Origin: Lasioglossum baleicum
Lineage: Eukaryota; Arthropoda; Insecta; Hymenoptera; Halictidae
Assembly: GCF_051020765.1 (NCBI RefSeq)
Contig: NC_134941.1
Coordinates: forward strand, 2,480,001 to 2,544,000
Length of the DNA: 64,000 nt
Direction: 5' to 3'
In this document: in pieces, positions 1-13,624 of the stretch
Layout of the letters: the number at the start of each line of letters is the position of its first letter
How positions within the stretch are numbered: position 1 is the stretch's first letter
Translations under genes and position numbers: made by a program
Notes under the pieces: model-generated
What the model was told of the DNA's origin: nothing
What the model saw: the letters and a program-made list of their open reading frames with translations, nothing else
Database searches by the model: none

Positions 1-285
1 CGTCGACTTCTTAACGACCCTGCCCATTGTGGGAAACACCGGTAATTTTCTGAATTTTTTTTAGGGGAACTGTTGAACATACGAACGGCAAACTTCGTAG
101 ACTTATTAATGCGTGTTTCGAGAGTGTGCTGTAGTTTTTTTCGAGCAGAAACATTGATTTAGTCAGAAGTTAGAAAAGTTTTAATGAGGCACCTTGAAAA
201 TGTTCTCCTGTGATTTAATAGCGCTGCTATGGTCGCGCAAAACCAAAATACTAAAACAATTCGTGGGCTATACGAGTGTATGCAC
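1..285. other. Unassigned flank
   Basis: AT-rich sequence with no ORF or repeat that I recognise. It ends at the target-site duplication of the hAT element that follows. Confidence 0.5.
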
Positions 286-938
286 CAGAGTTGGGCATTA
301 ATCGATTAAAATTTTAATCATGATTGATTGAATAATGAGTACGATTAAAAGAAAAAATCATCGAAAAATCGGAGACTGATTCAATCGATTGATGAAGATA
401 ATCGTCAATCGTTGATTAAAAGAAGAAATAATCAAAAAATTGGCGATTGATTCAATCGATTGATGAAGTTAATCGTCAATCGTTGATTAAAAGAAGAAAT
501 AATCGAAAAATCGGAGACTGATTCAATCGATTGATGAAGTTAATCGCCATACGGTCTATCCATAAATTGTAATAAGGAGGGAGATAGAGACAGAGAGCGG
601 AGATGGAGAATTGACAGGAATATATCTCAACAAACACTCAGTTTAAATTTTTTAGTATTCATACAGTTTTGATTCCGTATTTCATTTCGAAGTTTCAGCA
701 GTTAATCATTAATCAATTATCCGATTGACGATTACAATGGAAAGGAATGTAATCGTTAATCGCAATTAACGGCCTAAAGTAAAAATTTGACCGTTATTCC
801 CAATTAACGATTAATAAGTATTTAATTGTTAACCGCAATTTTTTAATGACTAAACTAGGAGATTAATTGTTAATCGCGATTAACGATTGAAATAGAAATT
901 TATTCGTCAATCGTTGATTATATTTTTACCCAACTCTG
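286..938. mobile_element. hAT-like non-autonomous element
   Basis: The element starts CAGAGTTGGG and ends CCCAACTCTG, an inverted pair. It is flanked by near-identical 8-bp duplications, gtatgcac at 278-285 and gtatccac at 939-946. An 8-bp duplication with CAG-type ends is the hallmark of the hAT superfamily. The interior has no transposase ORF. It is built from degenerate, self-complementary AATCGATTAA-type units, including about three direct copies of a unit of roughly 72 bp between 370 and 545. Confidence 0.85.
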
Positions 939-1607
939 GTATCCACCATGCAAATTAAGACCAAGAGTAGTTATTATAAAATAACACAATTTACGTGTAG
1001 TTTGATTACAGTAGTATCTCCGTAACTGTCGCATCGTCGGGTCTGGCGAGCAACAGTTATAGTAAAGGAGCTACTGAAACTTTAGTCGCTTATCACACGA
1101 GTAATTATAGAGTAATTGTATCGTGTTTGCAGTCATTTTAATTGGAAGAACGAGACGAATACGATGGTAAAAGTTCATTAAAAAAATAAAAAATTAGAAA
1201 AGTTGGTTGGCTGGTTCGATCGTTGAGCGTGTTTAACGTTTGACTGTTTCCAAGGGGGTTAGTGGGGATGAAATTTTGACAGTGATGGTAGACACAGTTA
1301 TGGTCTTCGTGCAAAAGATACACTTTTCTCAGTTTTGAAGCTAGAATCAAATATATATCCACTTTGTTCTAGTTCAGACACTAATGAGACACCGGCTGAA
1401 TGTGTTTTACAAAATTTTCAGTAAATTGACAACATTAAATTAACAAAATTTGAGGCGCTTCATTAAAAAAACGTGGTAAAATTGCAAAACTGACTAGTAA
1501 TCGGTTGAAAATGGAGACGTCCTTGAATGTCCTCGAAAAATTACGATGTCTCCACAAGGGGAATTAGTTTACGAATTTCCTCCTTTTATTACTACCATTT
1601 ATTACTA
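939..1607. other. Unassigned intergenic sequence
   Basis: I see no recognisable gene or repeat here. The ORF of 74 codons on the minus strand at 1138-1362 resembles nothing known to me and has no supporting signal. Confidence 0.4.
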
Positions 1608-1812
1608 GACTGCGAAACCTTATGCATTTATGAAAAAATTGGTTGGCCGAAATGTAAAACAGTAAAAGATTAGAAAAATTTAAGAACATTGTAATGTTGT
1701 TCTTAACGTGACAATATATATGTCATTAGGGAACAAAATCAATTTTTGTTTTACTTCTGCTTCCAATAATAATCAATGCAGAACATTTTTATTTTGCATA
1801 CACATAGGCAGT
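1608..1812. repeat. GACTGCGG MITE, degenerate copy
   Basis: The left end reads GACTGCGAAACC and the right end ATAGGCAG, decayed versions of the family ends GACTGCGGATC and GATCCGCAGTC. The interior shares the pattern of the family: an A-rich stretch after the left end and ATTTTGCATA before the right end. Confidence 0.6.
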
Positions 1813-2509
1813 ATATTTATTACTTTGACGTGGAAGAACGTCATAGCATCCTCTGAAATCTGTAACTGTTACAGGAAAAATGGAGTATAAGTCGCCTAAG
1901 TTGACGAAGATATGTGGACAGGTAATAATATCGTACAATTTTTATCGCTATTTGAGACTACAACAAAGGTATCCATTTTAATCGTTTATTAACGAAGTAA
2001 ACGTGCTTCGATTAGCGTTTAGACACAAATGGAATGCGAATACATTGTTCACTGCTTCTCGACGATATCCGAAGTGCCTATTAAGGATGATTATTCCCAG
2101 AACAAGGAGAATCGAAGCACTTAATGCCAAACACGGAACGGCCTTTAATACTAGAACGTCTTTACTCAATTGTACTCAGAATTGATTTTATTCCATAACT
2201 TTGCTGATAGTGTTTTTATAATTTGTAACTGTAATTGTACTCGGTTAATATTTTAAGATTTTAACGATTTACTGTAGCTTTTGATAAATAAGGGAACAAA
2301 TTGTAATACTTTACTTTGTACTTTGTAATACTTTAGATAATAATGAATTCCATTTTCTGAGTATATATGTTTTGTTCACTGGTTCGAAACAACATCGATT
2401 TGAAGTTGTAGAAAGCAGAGAAAATTGTTCGAGACTATCTATCGTAACATATAACATTATTCACGAATGTCAAGTAACATTTTGTGATTATAATGAATAA
2501 TTATGATTA

Positions 2510-2706
2510 GACTGCGGATTTTATGCGTTTATGACAAAAATGGGTACGTGCAATTTAAAGCAGCGAACGAATTAAGAAGATCTAAGGACATCTGTGTAAT
2601 AATTTCAGCTTAATAAGACAATTAAAAGAAGAAAGAAATTTCTATTTGGCTCCTGTGTCTTGCAATCAATGCCTGCATTTTTTATTTTGCATAAAGATCC
2701 GCAGTC
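2510..2706. repeat. GACTGCGG MITE copy
   Basis: Starts GACTGCGGATTTTATGC after TA and ends GCATAAAGATCCGCAGTC. Length and interior match the family of about 200 bp. Confidence 0.8.
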
Positions 2707-4312
2707 CTGTTATGATATTGAATATTTTTTTTATAACGCAAAAACTAATTATTTTAACAAAATCGTGTAAATATTGAAAATATAACAAATATTTACACAA
2801 TATGTTGCTCGCATATTTACATTTCTCAATTTCATTTGCAAGTGTTTGACTTACAAGGGAAGTCGAACAGTAAGTTATGCCTAATGCAACCCTATGTTTT
2901 TCTCATGCTAGTTCTCGCATTAAAGGGGTGAAATCAGCCCTTGAAAAAATCTCAATATTTTCTTTTTGGTATTAGTGCGTCTACCAAACTGTGTGAAAAC
3001 ATTTTTTTGAAAACACAATCTCAAAAATCTGCCTGCATTCTGAAGGAGATGAATGCATAATTGTAGTGTAACAATTCCAAAGCAACGAAGTAGAAGTCAA
3101 AGGCTTGAAAAAATGTGCTTCACAATTTTTATCGCGTATATTGCTATTAACAATACTAAATGTACAATACATTTTATGTTAAAAGAGTACGTAAAAACCG
3201 TGTCAAATTGACACGAGGGACGGAGGGTTAACGTTCTTCCATAATGCAACTTACTGAGTGCCATAGTCCAATGACTGCCAGTTCAAACACGAGCAATTGT
3301 GTAACAACAAAGTAAAAAATTCCTCAACGAACGTTCGTTTAGTTACAACGACATACCCAATGCAATCTGCAGCACAATGTATCCATAAACATCGTCGCTC
3401 GTGTCTCGCAAGTGTTCCCGAAATCATGCGTGACTATCGCGGAGCGCGTTGATCTGGTCATAAATTAATTGTGACTGATCAGTTTCAATCAGTTAATCGG
3501 TCAGTGAAAAGGGAATCGTTATTCGGTACAACGCTTCCGGGTTCGCGGGGGCGTATTCGGCACGCGATAGAGCTGTATCCTGTTGCAAATAACTCGAGAC
3601 TAACACGAGTTCGGTGTAAAACCAAAATTCGGTCCGAGTTCGACCTTCCATTCCGGTTCCAATTTGCGCCGGCTTATCGGGCCAGAGGAGCGAAAGGATC
3701 CGGTCGCTTGAAACAATCGGAATCTCTTCCTTTTTTTGTCTCCCTTCGACCCCCCCCCCCGCACACACACACCCGTCGGATGGCACGCATAACCAGCAGC
3801 CAGGAAACTGACGAACCGGACCTATGTGCATTAGCTGATGAAAGAGTACCTCGAACGGTTTAGCTGGCTTTTTGACTTCGGGACCTGCTCGAGAGGAAAA
3901 CGCCAGTCGGGTGAAGCTTCGAGCTCACGCTAGACGAGAAGCGAAAACAGCAGTCACTATGAGGATGGGATCTGAATAATGTAGGCCGACTGGTGGTGCT
4001 ATCGGTGTCTGGATTTGCGGATGTGCGAATCTTGAGTAGCAGGGTACTCGCTCGATTTGGAGCCGAGCAATAAAAATGGGTACTCTGTAAAAAGAGAAAG
4101 TCGTTTGAGATCCTCTTATACGCCAGCTGTGATAAATAAATATGCCAGGGGTAGTCTAACATTGTACCTCGTCATCAGCACAGTCTGTGTAGTTTCATTT
4201 ATTTCATCACCAAACTAGGTAGCTAGATCCAAAATAGTACAACCTCACCTTTTGCCCTATAAATACGAGTCAACATCATGATGAAGATTTCGAACAGAAT
4301 TTACCAACTATA
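2707..4312. other. Intergenic sequence with a GC-richer patch
   Basis: Mostly AT-rich. From about 3440 to 4170 the sequence becomes GC-richer and carries a short homopolymer C run followed by a CA repeat near 3750-3773. ORFs of 100-130 codons occur on both strands of this patch, as expected by chance in GC-richer DNA, and none resembles a protein I know. Confidence 0.4.
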
Positions 4313-4733
4313 CAGGGTGAGTCACCTAACGTTGCCACCCCAAGTATCTTTTGATCTTCTGAAGGACAAAGTTGAATGGTTCAGTGGGGCTCACACATGA
4401 TAACAAAAATATTTTTGTTTTTATGTTATTTTTTTAGAGATATCAAGGTCACCTTCTTTTTTTTTAATGGAAGCACCCTTTTTTAAACACCTACAATGAT
4501 GGTCCCTTTCATTAGGAATTCAGTGACTATAATTACCCATGCACGTATAAACTTTCTAAGTAACTCCTAGTTCATATAACAGACACATTATTATTTTGCA
4601 GTAGCCATTAAAAATTCGCAGTCTACTTGTTAATCACTCACTAATTTTCGAAGCCCCTTATTTGTAGACTTCATACTTAGGCTTTAAAAACAGCAAAGAT
4701 ATTTGAGTTGACAACGTTAGGTGACTCGCCCTC
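4313..4733. mobile_element. Palindromic MITE, TA target
   Basis: The ends are CAGGGTGAGTCACCTAACGT and ACGTTAGGTGACTCGCCCTC, flanked by TA at 4311-4312 and 4734-4735. TA duplication fits the Tc1/mariner superfamily. There is no ORF inside, so the copy is non-autonomous. Confidence 0.85.
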
Positions 4734-4735
4734 TA

Positions 4736-7700
4736 GATAAATGGTTTACTGATAAGAATTCATAGATATATAATACATATATGTATTTTTTTTCTTCTTT
4801 TTAATTCCAAATTCGTTAAAATTATTAAGGGATGAAAAGAACTTTATTTTTTACCAGCCGTTTCCTACAATGAGGGCTGAGTAACATAGCATTTGAAATA
4901 AAAAATATAAATATCTCCAGAGAGTATTTCCTAAATTGTGTTACATTAGTTAATTTGATGATTTCATTTATATTGCTGGAAATACCATTTGAATTATTTG
5001 TTTGATTTCACAAGCATACTCAATTATTAGTATACTCAATTATGTATTTACATTCCTGTTTTGTGCATTGAAATGTTGTGTATTATTTTCCTATATGAAA
5101 AGCATTATTATCAATAATTATTTCTGATAACTGTATGCTACAAACAATTATTAATTCAATCAGTAATTCCAATAAATATGGAATATGTACGTGGTCAAAT
5201 ACATATTCCCAAGAACTAAACTAAATCTTAAAATACTATCTTACTTAAAAATATTTCAATTACTATTCTCAATACATTCTAATTGTCTAATCTTTTAATC
5301 AATTTCAAGTTAAAAGAATTGATTCACACCATTTCTTCTTAAATTTTGTTAATTTTTACTCAAAGTATTTGCTGAACTCCTTTTTCAATGCATTTCTACA
5401 ATGGATTTAATTGAAAGTTGAAGAAAGAAAAAAGAATTGCATCTGTAAAAATCATGTTTTTAGTAAATCTACCAATAGAGGAATAAGAGGTTAGCTAATA
5501 AGGATAACGTTGGTAAAATAGCAAATTTAATACAATAAACTGAAATTCCTGTAATAATAAATGTCGCGTATGAATCGTGTGCCTTTAGAAAAACAATCTC
5601 ATATCACGAGCGCAGCAACTCTAGCTTCGTTAGGAGGTTTAATGCCGCGCTAACGACTGTAGGTATGTATATAGGAAGAGCAATGAAATATTATTCAAAC
5701 ATATTAGCATTGGTCCACTCGGTGATCCGGATTTAGGAGCTTCCTAGATTTCCCGATGGAAATTTTGGAACGATTAGATATTAAATGGCTCGCAAAAACT
5801 GGCATTAAGAGGATTAATTAATCGACTTCAGCCTTGCCCCAGGGCACTCGTGTGCGTTTTGCTGGAACATTTATAACCCATAAAGTTCATTTTCACACCT
5901 GAACACTTTATATATACATACTATAATGGGAGAGTAAGAACCGCTGGGAAAATTCCATGGTGTAGTCTCCAAGTTAGTTCAAAATGAATACCGAGGGTCA
6001 TCATGTAGTGTGCGTATTAACGGTCACGAATCTCTATTTAGTAGAATATCAATATTTTATGGGTAGGGAAGTTCACGAATAAGTTTCATAAATTCTATAT
6101 GCAAATTAAATTAATCTTCCAGTGATCTAGTTCAGGATTACCTAAATTTGTGAACTAGAAGAGAAACATCTTGCTCACCTTCTACCTCAGGTCCGGACGA
6201 CTCCCACTACCATTGTACCGATTCCCCCACTATCGACTATTTCATATTGCTCCTACCAGTGTTACCAGACAGGGGTAATCGAAAAGGAATCGAGGGGAAT
6301 ACAAGTACCCCCTCTCTGATGACCAGAATAACATGTGACACGTTGCGCGACTGCGCGACTGCGCGACGAGAATAGAGTGAGGCGAATAGGAAACACGTTG
6401 CGCGTGCGCGATAGGGACTGAAAGGTGGAATAGGATAGTGGAAGGGGATAAAGGTGGAGAGCCTGGAGAGGGAATGAGGTTCGTTTCAACCTCAATCTGG
6501 CCACACTGGTTCCTACCGTGCTTGGCCCCGCGTAATTATCTCCCCACCTTCTACACTCAGGAGTTTTGTGGGGAGGACCCAGGAGTAGGGAGAGCAGTCC
6601 TCTGTGGCTCTCAAGCCGCAAGTTGTCCAGGCCTGTTCTATGTACCTAATTCCCACAGCACAGAAACGTTGAACGAATACGGAAACCAATGTGAATAGTT
6701 CCCTCGAGAATAATAATATTGTCCTTCGGTGTATCACATTGCTCACGAGAGATTCAAAAGGAACGGCAGGAAATTACCGTTTCAAGGACATTTAACACGC
6801 CATCACATTGAACATCCCATATGTGGATGACAGAAGTTTAAATTTTAATCAGAAATGAAAAAACAGCATTGAAAACTTTTAGAATATTCTATTGTCCTGT
6901 GCATTTTCTAGTTTGGTCATTAAAAAGCTCATTAACACTTTGAATGCCGCGTATCCCACAAAGAGGAGGCGGAATTATTTATTCAGCTCTGAAAGTGAAT
7001 TTTGACGCTAATATATTCATTGTACTTTTGTATAAGATCTGAAAAATGCAAGAAGGTTAGAATTCACTTTTCAATTTTAATTGCATTGAATAAATTACTT
7101 TAACTTTGTGGAATTTTTAGGTTGTTGAGAGTTGACAGGCTGTTAACTACTTCGTGACGCGTATACATATGTATAAATTATATTCATATATTTAGATATT
7201 AATTATTCTACTGATATATTTAATGCACCTTTGGTTGGGATCTACGAGATGCAAGAGGATGAAAATATTAGCAGCTCCAATGAATATCGTATTCTCAGTT
7301 TCAGTTCTTCCAAATAGATTATCTCAAGCATTTAAATGGTTACTAGTTTGACATTCGACATATTAAGAGCACATTTTATAGAAATCTAAAAAGTGGTAAC
7401 CGTTTATTTTAGATAGGAAAGGAAAATTGCACAAATGCCAGGCACGAAATAAAAATGGTACACAATAAGTTTCACAATCCATTTACAGTTTTAGAAACCT
7501 ATGAACAGACGGAACGTGATGAGCATTGGCAATTACTGCTCGCATGTAACAACTAATCTCACGATAATTTTTGTCATTTGTTATTTTCACTCGATACCAA
7601 TTTTCGTCTCGCTTATTATTATTATTGCTTTATTTTTCAGCCTCACAGCTAACAAATGTGACTTGGTTTACAGTATCCTAACTTTACATATCTATCTTAT

Positions 7701-9079
7701 TCACACATTCGGTTCATATCTTTTCTCACTCTCTCCGTCTCACTCATTTTTACTCTAACCTACTCTATTCTTAACCTAATTATTACTAGCCTAATTATTG
7801 TATCCTTTCCTATTCCTAACATTTCTTTTTAATTTGCTAGATTTATGGATTCGATCTTTTCCTCCCACTCACTACATCCTCAGTCTTGACCCTTTCTTTC
7901 ATTACCCACGTCTCGCTTATTAATTAGGTGTACAAATTAATCCACAGCCCGGTTTGTTAACAAATTATTCAGATTGTTCTTGATTGGACAAATCCAGTTT
8001 CTACGCTTTAATTACATTATGTTATTATGTACTAACATAAATATTTTTCGCATGAACTATACAGGATTAACACTAGCTAATTATTCAACAAATTATTTGT
8101 TGAGGGTATACATATTGTAAAAGATTGCTTAAAAATTTGAATAGAGCCGAGATCAATCATCGCAGCCCTGCGGCGTTGGCCGGCAGTGGAGTGGCTAGGC
8201 ACTTGACAACTATCGCGACTTTACTGTATTTTCATAAAGCAATATAAAAGAAGTCACTGTTGGCCCCGTGTAAACCTAGCGTCGAACACGGTCTGAAATT
8301 AGAAATTTCAGTTCGAAGTGTTGCTTTCACAGCGGTGAAACGGTTTTTGCTTTGCAAGACGCTTTCGAAAGAGACACACGGAATTGTGGTGGGGTGGCCG
8401 CGGTCATTCTTTGTTTCCGTAATCACGTCGGTGAACCTTTCATTAAAACAATCAGCTGCAACGAAGTAGACTCGTTTGCAGGCGGCGCGCGGCGTCGTTC
8501 CCCCGTAACAAATTCGGCGTGCACGCAGCATCAAAGTCGCCCGACTTTCGGCCAGGGGCAATTAGAGGCCCGCCCCTTTGCGTTGGTTAGCTTCCGCGGC
8601 GCTGAAACCCGACAATTTTTGGCGTACCGTTCGAAATTAAAGCCGAAAACTCATTGTGTAACGCTCGGTCAATAAACAGAAATTATTTTCCGGTTACAGC
8701 GCGCACGCGGAATTCTCATGGCGGGCTGGTTATTTTATATTCATCGTGGACCGTTCGCAGCCACCGGGGCAATTTCTGCAACATTAACGGCTCGCTGTCC
8801 CAGGCCGAATATAACATCTCTATTTGCAGGCCATCTCCACGGAAACGAAGCAACGAATTATTTAGGCCCCGGCTATTAACGCGGTTAGGAAAAGAAGCTT
8901 CCTCTCTGCTCGCAGTAACGCCGACTTTTTCTTTCGGAAATGTTTGCGCATTGGAAGCTAACCTCGGTTTAATTATTCTCAAACATAGCACCCCTAGGAT
9001 AATAAGAGGAGACCGGGGCTAAAAGTTCCGATTTTGAAGAAACATATAAAATGACGTTGAAATAGTATATGTATATGTA
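4736..9079. other. Long intergenic stretch without a supported gene
   Basis: AT-rich, with two GC-richer islands at about 6170-6680 and 8230-9030. A short direct repeat of a GCGCGACT unit lies at 6344-6368. ORFs of 60-122 codons overlap on both strands in both islands and show no protein family I recognise. The islands could be regulatory or remnants of transcripts; I cannot tell which. Confidence 0.4.
8140..8226. mobile_element. Terminal fragment of the CAGTAAAG mariner-type MITE
   Basis: The last 85 or so bases, ending CGCGACTTTACTG followed by TA, match in reverse the left end of the complete element at 30563-31234. The shared part includes the terminal repeat and the adjoining block containing GGCCAACG and CCACTG. 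Only one end is present. Confidence 0.75.
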
Positions 9080-9509
9080 TAGGGTGTCTCAGCTGAAGGA
9101 TGCCAACTAAATATCTCCTTTATTTTTAAGCCACAAAAAAAATATTTATGGCATAATTTAAATGGTACCGAGGGAGGAATATCATAGAACAACAATTTTT
9201 TCATAGCTATTAGGAGGTCAACGTTATTTTTTATCGGGAAAACTTTTTTTTTTATTTCATCTTGTTAATGACTTAAGCATATTCAAATGTATTTTTCAGC
9301 CGCTATAACATGGAATCGAAAAAAATAAGTTTTCCCGATAAAAAAATAACGATGGCCTTGAAAAAACTATGAAAAAATAACCGGACAAAAGAAATTGTTC
9401 TTCTATGATATTCCTCCTTCCATACCATTTAAATTATGCCATAAATATATTTTGTGCCATTAAAAATAAAGGAGATATTTAGGTGGCCTCCTTCAGTTGA
9501 GACACCCTG
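9080..9509. mobile_element. Palindromic MITE, TA target
   Basis: Left end TAGGGTGTCTCAGCTGAAGG and right end CTTCAGTTGAGACACCCTG are inverted, with TA on both sides (9078-9079 and 9510-9511). The arms stay complementary for well over 100 bp, including the ATATCTCC and ATTTAAA blocks. No ORF of note. Confidence 0.85.
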
Positions 9510-9538
9510 TATATTCTCATCTTTATCGAGTAATTTTA

Positions 9539-9724
9539 GACTGCGGATTTTATGCATTTGTTACAAAAAGGGGTACATACAATTTAAAACAGGCCACAAA
9601 TAAGGCCAAAAGTGTATTAGTTTCAGCTTAATAGGAAAATTAAAAGCAGAAAGACATTATTACTTGGCTCCCGTATCATGCAATCAATGCAAACATTTTG
9701 TATTTTGCATAAACATTCGCAGTC
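9539..9724. repeat. GACTGCGG MITE copy, complete
   Basis: Begins GACTGCGGATTTTATGC and ends CGCAGTC, with TA directly outside both ends. Confidence 0.85.
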
Positions 9725-10232
9725 TATCTATTATATTTTAAAATTCTAATCTTAAAATTAACCCTTTGCACGCGGAGCTATTTTAACCCAAAAATTAAAC
9801 ATTTCTTCCGACCTTCAATAATTCCATTCTATGTATATTAATTCGTTTCTTTGTGCGAATATGAAATTGATATAATACCTCATGCAATACTTAAATGTTC
9901 AGTAATTGATTAGATACCAACATATTTAATAATCTAAACAATATTTGAAACAATGGTAAAGCAAATTTTAGTAAAGCAATTGTAATAGGTTATTGTAATA
10001 GGTTTTTTATATTTTTTCATTTATATTTTCGAACTTTTCGCCCTGTTGTGGGGTAAGTTCTTACATTGTGGCAAGATGTTACTAAATACTACTAAAAACT
10101 TTTATGTAGATAAAATTGATGTATGTTTTGCCTTAGGTTAACGAAAATATGCTACGTTTAACAGAACATCAAAGCAATGTTGCATTCAATTCTTTAGCCA
10201 CCAAGAAGGTGGAATGTTGTGCAATTTAAATA

Positions 10233-10312
10233 TTGGGTTGGCAAATAAGTTCGTTCGGTTTTTTACATTGGAGTAAATCACAAAAACCGAACGAATTTAG
10301 TTGCCTACCCAA
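10233..10312. mobile_element. 80-bp mariner MITE
   Basis: Starts TTGGGTTGGCAAATAAGTTC and ends inverted as TTTAGTTGCCTACCCAA, with TA at 10231-10232 and 10313-10314. These are typical mariner terminal repeats fused with almost no interior, leaving a near-complete hairpin. Confidence 0.9.
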
Positions 10313-10314
10313 TA

Positions 10315-11340
10315 CATTCATAAATTTTCATGAATATATTTATGCCATTGCAATTTCTGTTGACGAGGGGCTCAAACTTCATAGGCTTAATTCATAAACT
10401 TAATAACATAGATAAGAATTAATAATCGAAGAATAAACAAACTATTTTGTCTAAAAATTGCATCACTAAAAATAACGTAATGCACCAATTGGTGATGCAT
10501 ATACCACAGTTTCAGAAATACTCTGATGAAATTATTAATAAAATTCATCTTCTGCAATATTCATGCGAGAATATGTGGACAAAACTATCCGTCAACTTGG
10601 GAATTGATTCCACTAGCAATTGAATATAAAAAAAAACGATCGTTCGAACGTTTCTCAATTTTTATTTCTAGAACACGTATTGGTGAATATGGACCGAATT
10701 TGATCGTGCGATGCGAAAGTCCATCGATCAAAGGTATTGAGTTACAACATTTTAATTTCCGCGGGCAGTCCGCGAGTCGCGTAAAAAGGTTGTTCCAGGA
10801 AAATTCGTTGCTGGAGGTAAATGCGGAACAAATTTTTTTTATCAGAGAATTTGATTAGCGGCCGTCGAAATATGACGGTCAAAAGGATTAGCGTTTCGAC
10901 GTTTTTCGTTACAATTTTTCCGGGGCTATAAAATTGTAAAAGGAAAGTCTTTCGGAACGCGATGGCGTGACGTGAATGCAACTCTCGACGGGCAAGAAAC
11001 GAAGCTCAATAACGGGAAACGATCGATTCGTTAAGACAGAATGATTGCATCAGCGGTTCTTGATGAACCAAGTATTAGCAAAGAATTGAGAAGCCTTGAT
11101 TGCAATCTTCTGCCGGTCGTCTCCGGTTTTCCTGTTGAGCGGGTCAGTTTTACAGATTGCTGAGCGCAATGTTTCGGAGTCCTGCGGCTCAATGGGGAGA
11201 AATTATTGATAAGAGGAAACAAACGCCAGGAATCAAACTGTTTTCATGGAACTCTGCTTACTCGGTCTTGTGGCTTCGTTTCGATTACTTAGCAATAGTT
11301 TCATTCCATCCACGATTTACCGTTGCTAGTTCATTCGAAG
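10315..11340. other. Unassigned intergenic sequence
   Basis: AT-rich sequence with moderate GC at about 10650-11250. ORFs on both strands (up to 110 codons) overlap one another and resemble no known family. No repeat structure was noticed. Confidence 0.4.
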
Positions 11341-11641
11341 ATTCTGATGCTTTGGTAATAAATCCGGTTAAATATTCAATTAGATACATGTTTAATCATT
11401 AACCCTCTCTGGAATAAAAACATTCTAGGTGGAGCTACATACCTGAAAATGTATACGTAAGCTAATATGATAGTACTGAAGCATTGCTATTTCAATCCAA
11501 AATTCTGATGCTTTGGTAATAAATCCGGTTAAATAGACAATCAGATAAACATTTAATCATTAACCCTCTCTGGATCAAAAATAGTTTAGGTCGAGCTAAA
11601 AATCTGAAAACGTTTATGTAAGCTAACATGATAGTGCTTGA
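11341..11641. repeat. Two-copy tandem repeat, period about 161 bp
   Basis: The block starting ATTCTGATGCTTTGGTAATA at 11341 recurs at 11502. Both copies continue through TTTAATCATTAACCCTCTC to an AGCTAA(T/C)ATGATAGT segment. The copies differ by scattered substitutions. Confidence 0.85.
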
Positions 11642-13097
11642 GCCAAGATAAATAAAAAAGAAATAAAAATTTGTATTATGGTATTTGAAAATAATCATTT
11701 TTTACTATTTGTATTTTATTTTTATTATATGGCATATTTTACTTGACGATATAAATTTTTCTCTCGCTCACTTGAATGTTTCGTGTAACAAGTAAAGCAT
11801 AAACCACGAATTGAACATGCATTCGTTGACACTTCCTTCGCCCCATACTTCGTCGATATTCAGAGCTCTTGAGCCTTGGGCCTATTTAGTTTGAACTCAT
11901 AGAAAAAATTAATGCGAAAATCGCGTTTTGACATCTTAAAATAAAAGCCAAATAATTTAACAAAAATTTGGATAAAATTAAATATCAAAAGCATAATTAA
12001 ATAGATCGTAAAACAATCTTTAAAATTACATATAAGTAATTAAATTAACAAAAATCCTGCATTTCTTTCTTTACAACCTAATATTATTAACTAATTTTAT
12101 TTATTTTGTTCGCTACTCGAAACTGTTTCAACCTCAGTTTTCAGTAAATAAAGTAGACAGTTCAAGAGAGTTGTAATTTATTTTACACTTACGACAATAG
12201 TTGCTATAGTAAATATAATTCGAATTAATTCAATTAGCTTGAGATTCTCTTACAGAGATGTGCAACTGCATTCTTTGTCGAACGACAGAATAAAAACACC
12301 ACAAACTACATATAAAGATTTAATAGTGGATATATGATACTATAAAATATATATGTGCTGGAATATATGCTTTTAACGCCCCAACATTAAAGAAGCAAGT
12401 GAAAGTTAGCCATTAAAGCCGTAGTGCTACAATTTAAGCAACATGATTATTCTGTCTAAAACAAAAACAACGGCAGTTCCGGTAATTTTAAGAGAATGTT
12501 CATAAAAAGCGGTCTACATATGCACAGGAACGCGTACGTAATTATACAGGTACATGCAAGAATGAACCCACCGAGGTAAAAAAGATCTCATAACTTAAAT
12601 TTCATGCACACGGTACGTCAGTCTCCATCAACTTCATTTCATATGCAACAATTTAATTCCGAGCGAAGTTTCGTGGGGAAGACTTCGATTACTTAGTGCT
12701 TCGTCAAGAAGAAACCCATTCAAACTGATTTCCCGCCAATATTCGGCTTTGCAGAAGGAACAAACTTCCGGCGGCATGCTCCGACGACGCGCGACGGTTC
12801 AATCTCGAACCAGCGAAATATCACTTGTCGAGTGATCGACATGCGACAGTGAGCAAAACCGTGGCTATATTCAAACGGAAGTAGAACTCAAAGAGACAGT
12901 ATAGCAAGAGTAAGGTACATTGGAACACCGGCGACCATCTTTTCATTGCTGATATACTCTATATTAGATTCGCAGTTTAAGTGAATATTGCTCGATTATC
13001 AAATACCGATTGTCTTGGAAATATTTTACGAAGGAGCTGTCATTCTGACATTGGTTAACCTCATCATGTGGCAGGGAGTCGTCAAGGTTTGTCAGTT
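11642..13097. other. Unassigned intergenic sequence
   Basis: AT-rich, with no gene, tandem repeat or element end that I could recognise. Confidence 0.4.
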
Positions 13098-13105
13098 GCC
13101 ATATG

Positions 13106-13370
13106 CAGGGCCGGCCTTCTCTACATATAAAGGGGCCTGAGTGCAAGAAACCATTTGGGGCCCTAAATTTTTTGTAAAGTAAAAAAAATTACATACACGA
13201 CCATATATTACTAATGCATGTTTATTTAATGCGTGATTTTGTTTTACTAATACATTAATTACTTCAGAAAAATTATATAATATTATTTTAGTTCTTGATA
13301 ATGATGGGGCCCTCTCAATCGCGGAGCCCCGGTGCATAGCATCCGCCGCACCCCCAGATGGCCGGCCCTG
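13106..13370. mobile_element. hAT MITE with GC-rich ends
   Basis: The ends CAGGGCCGGCC and GGCCGGCCCTG are perfect inverted repeats. The flanks carry 8-bp duplications with one mismatch, gccatatg at 13098-13105 and gccatttg at 13371-13378. End sequence and duplication length both fit hAT. The interior has GGGGCC blocks near both ends and an AT-rich middle. Confidence 0.88.
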
Positions 13371-13624
13371 GCCATTTGTCGCCCGTTTTATTTTTAACCT
13401 TCGCAAGGTAATGTGGGGTCTCAGGGAACCCAGCTTCAGATTTTTGAAAAGAATTTTTATAGGAATAAAATTAAATCTGTTTACTTTTTATCCAGTGTTA
13501 TTCTTTATTCCAAATTCATTAATTAAAAACGAGGTTATTTGTGAAATTCATTTGTCGGGGTCTAAGAGACTCATTTATGTGTTATTAGACCTTATCTTGC
13601 GATGGTTAATAAATCTTGTGCACA

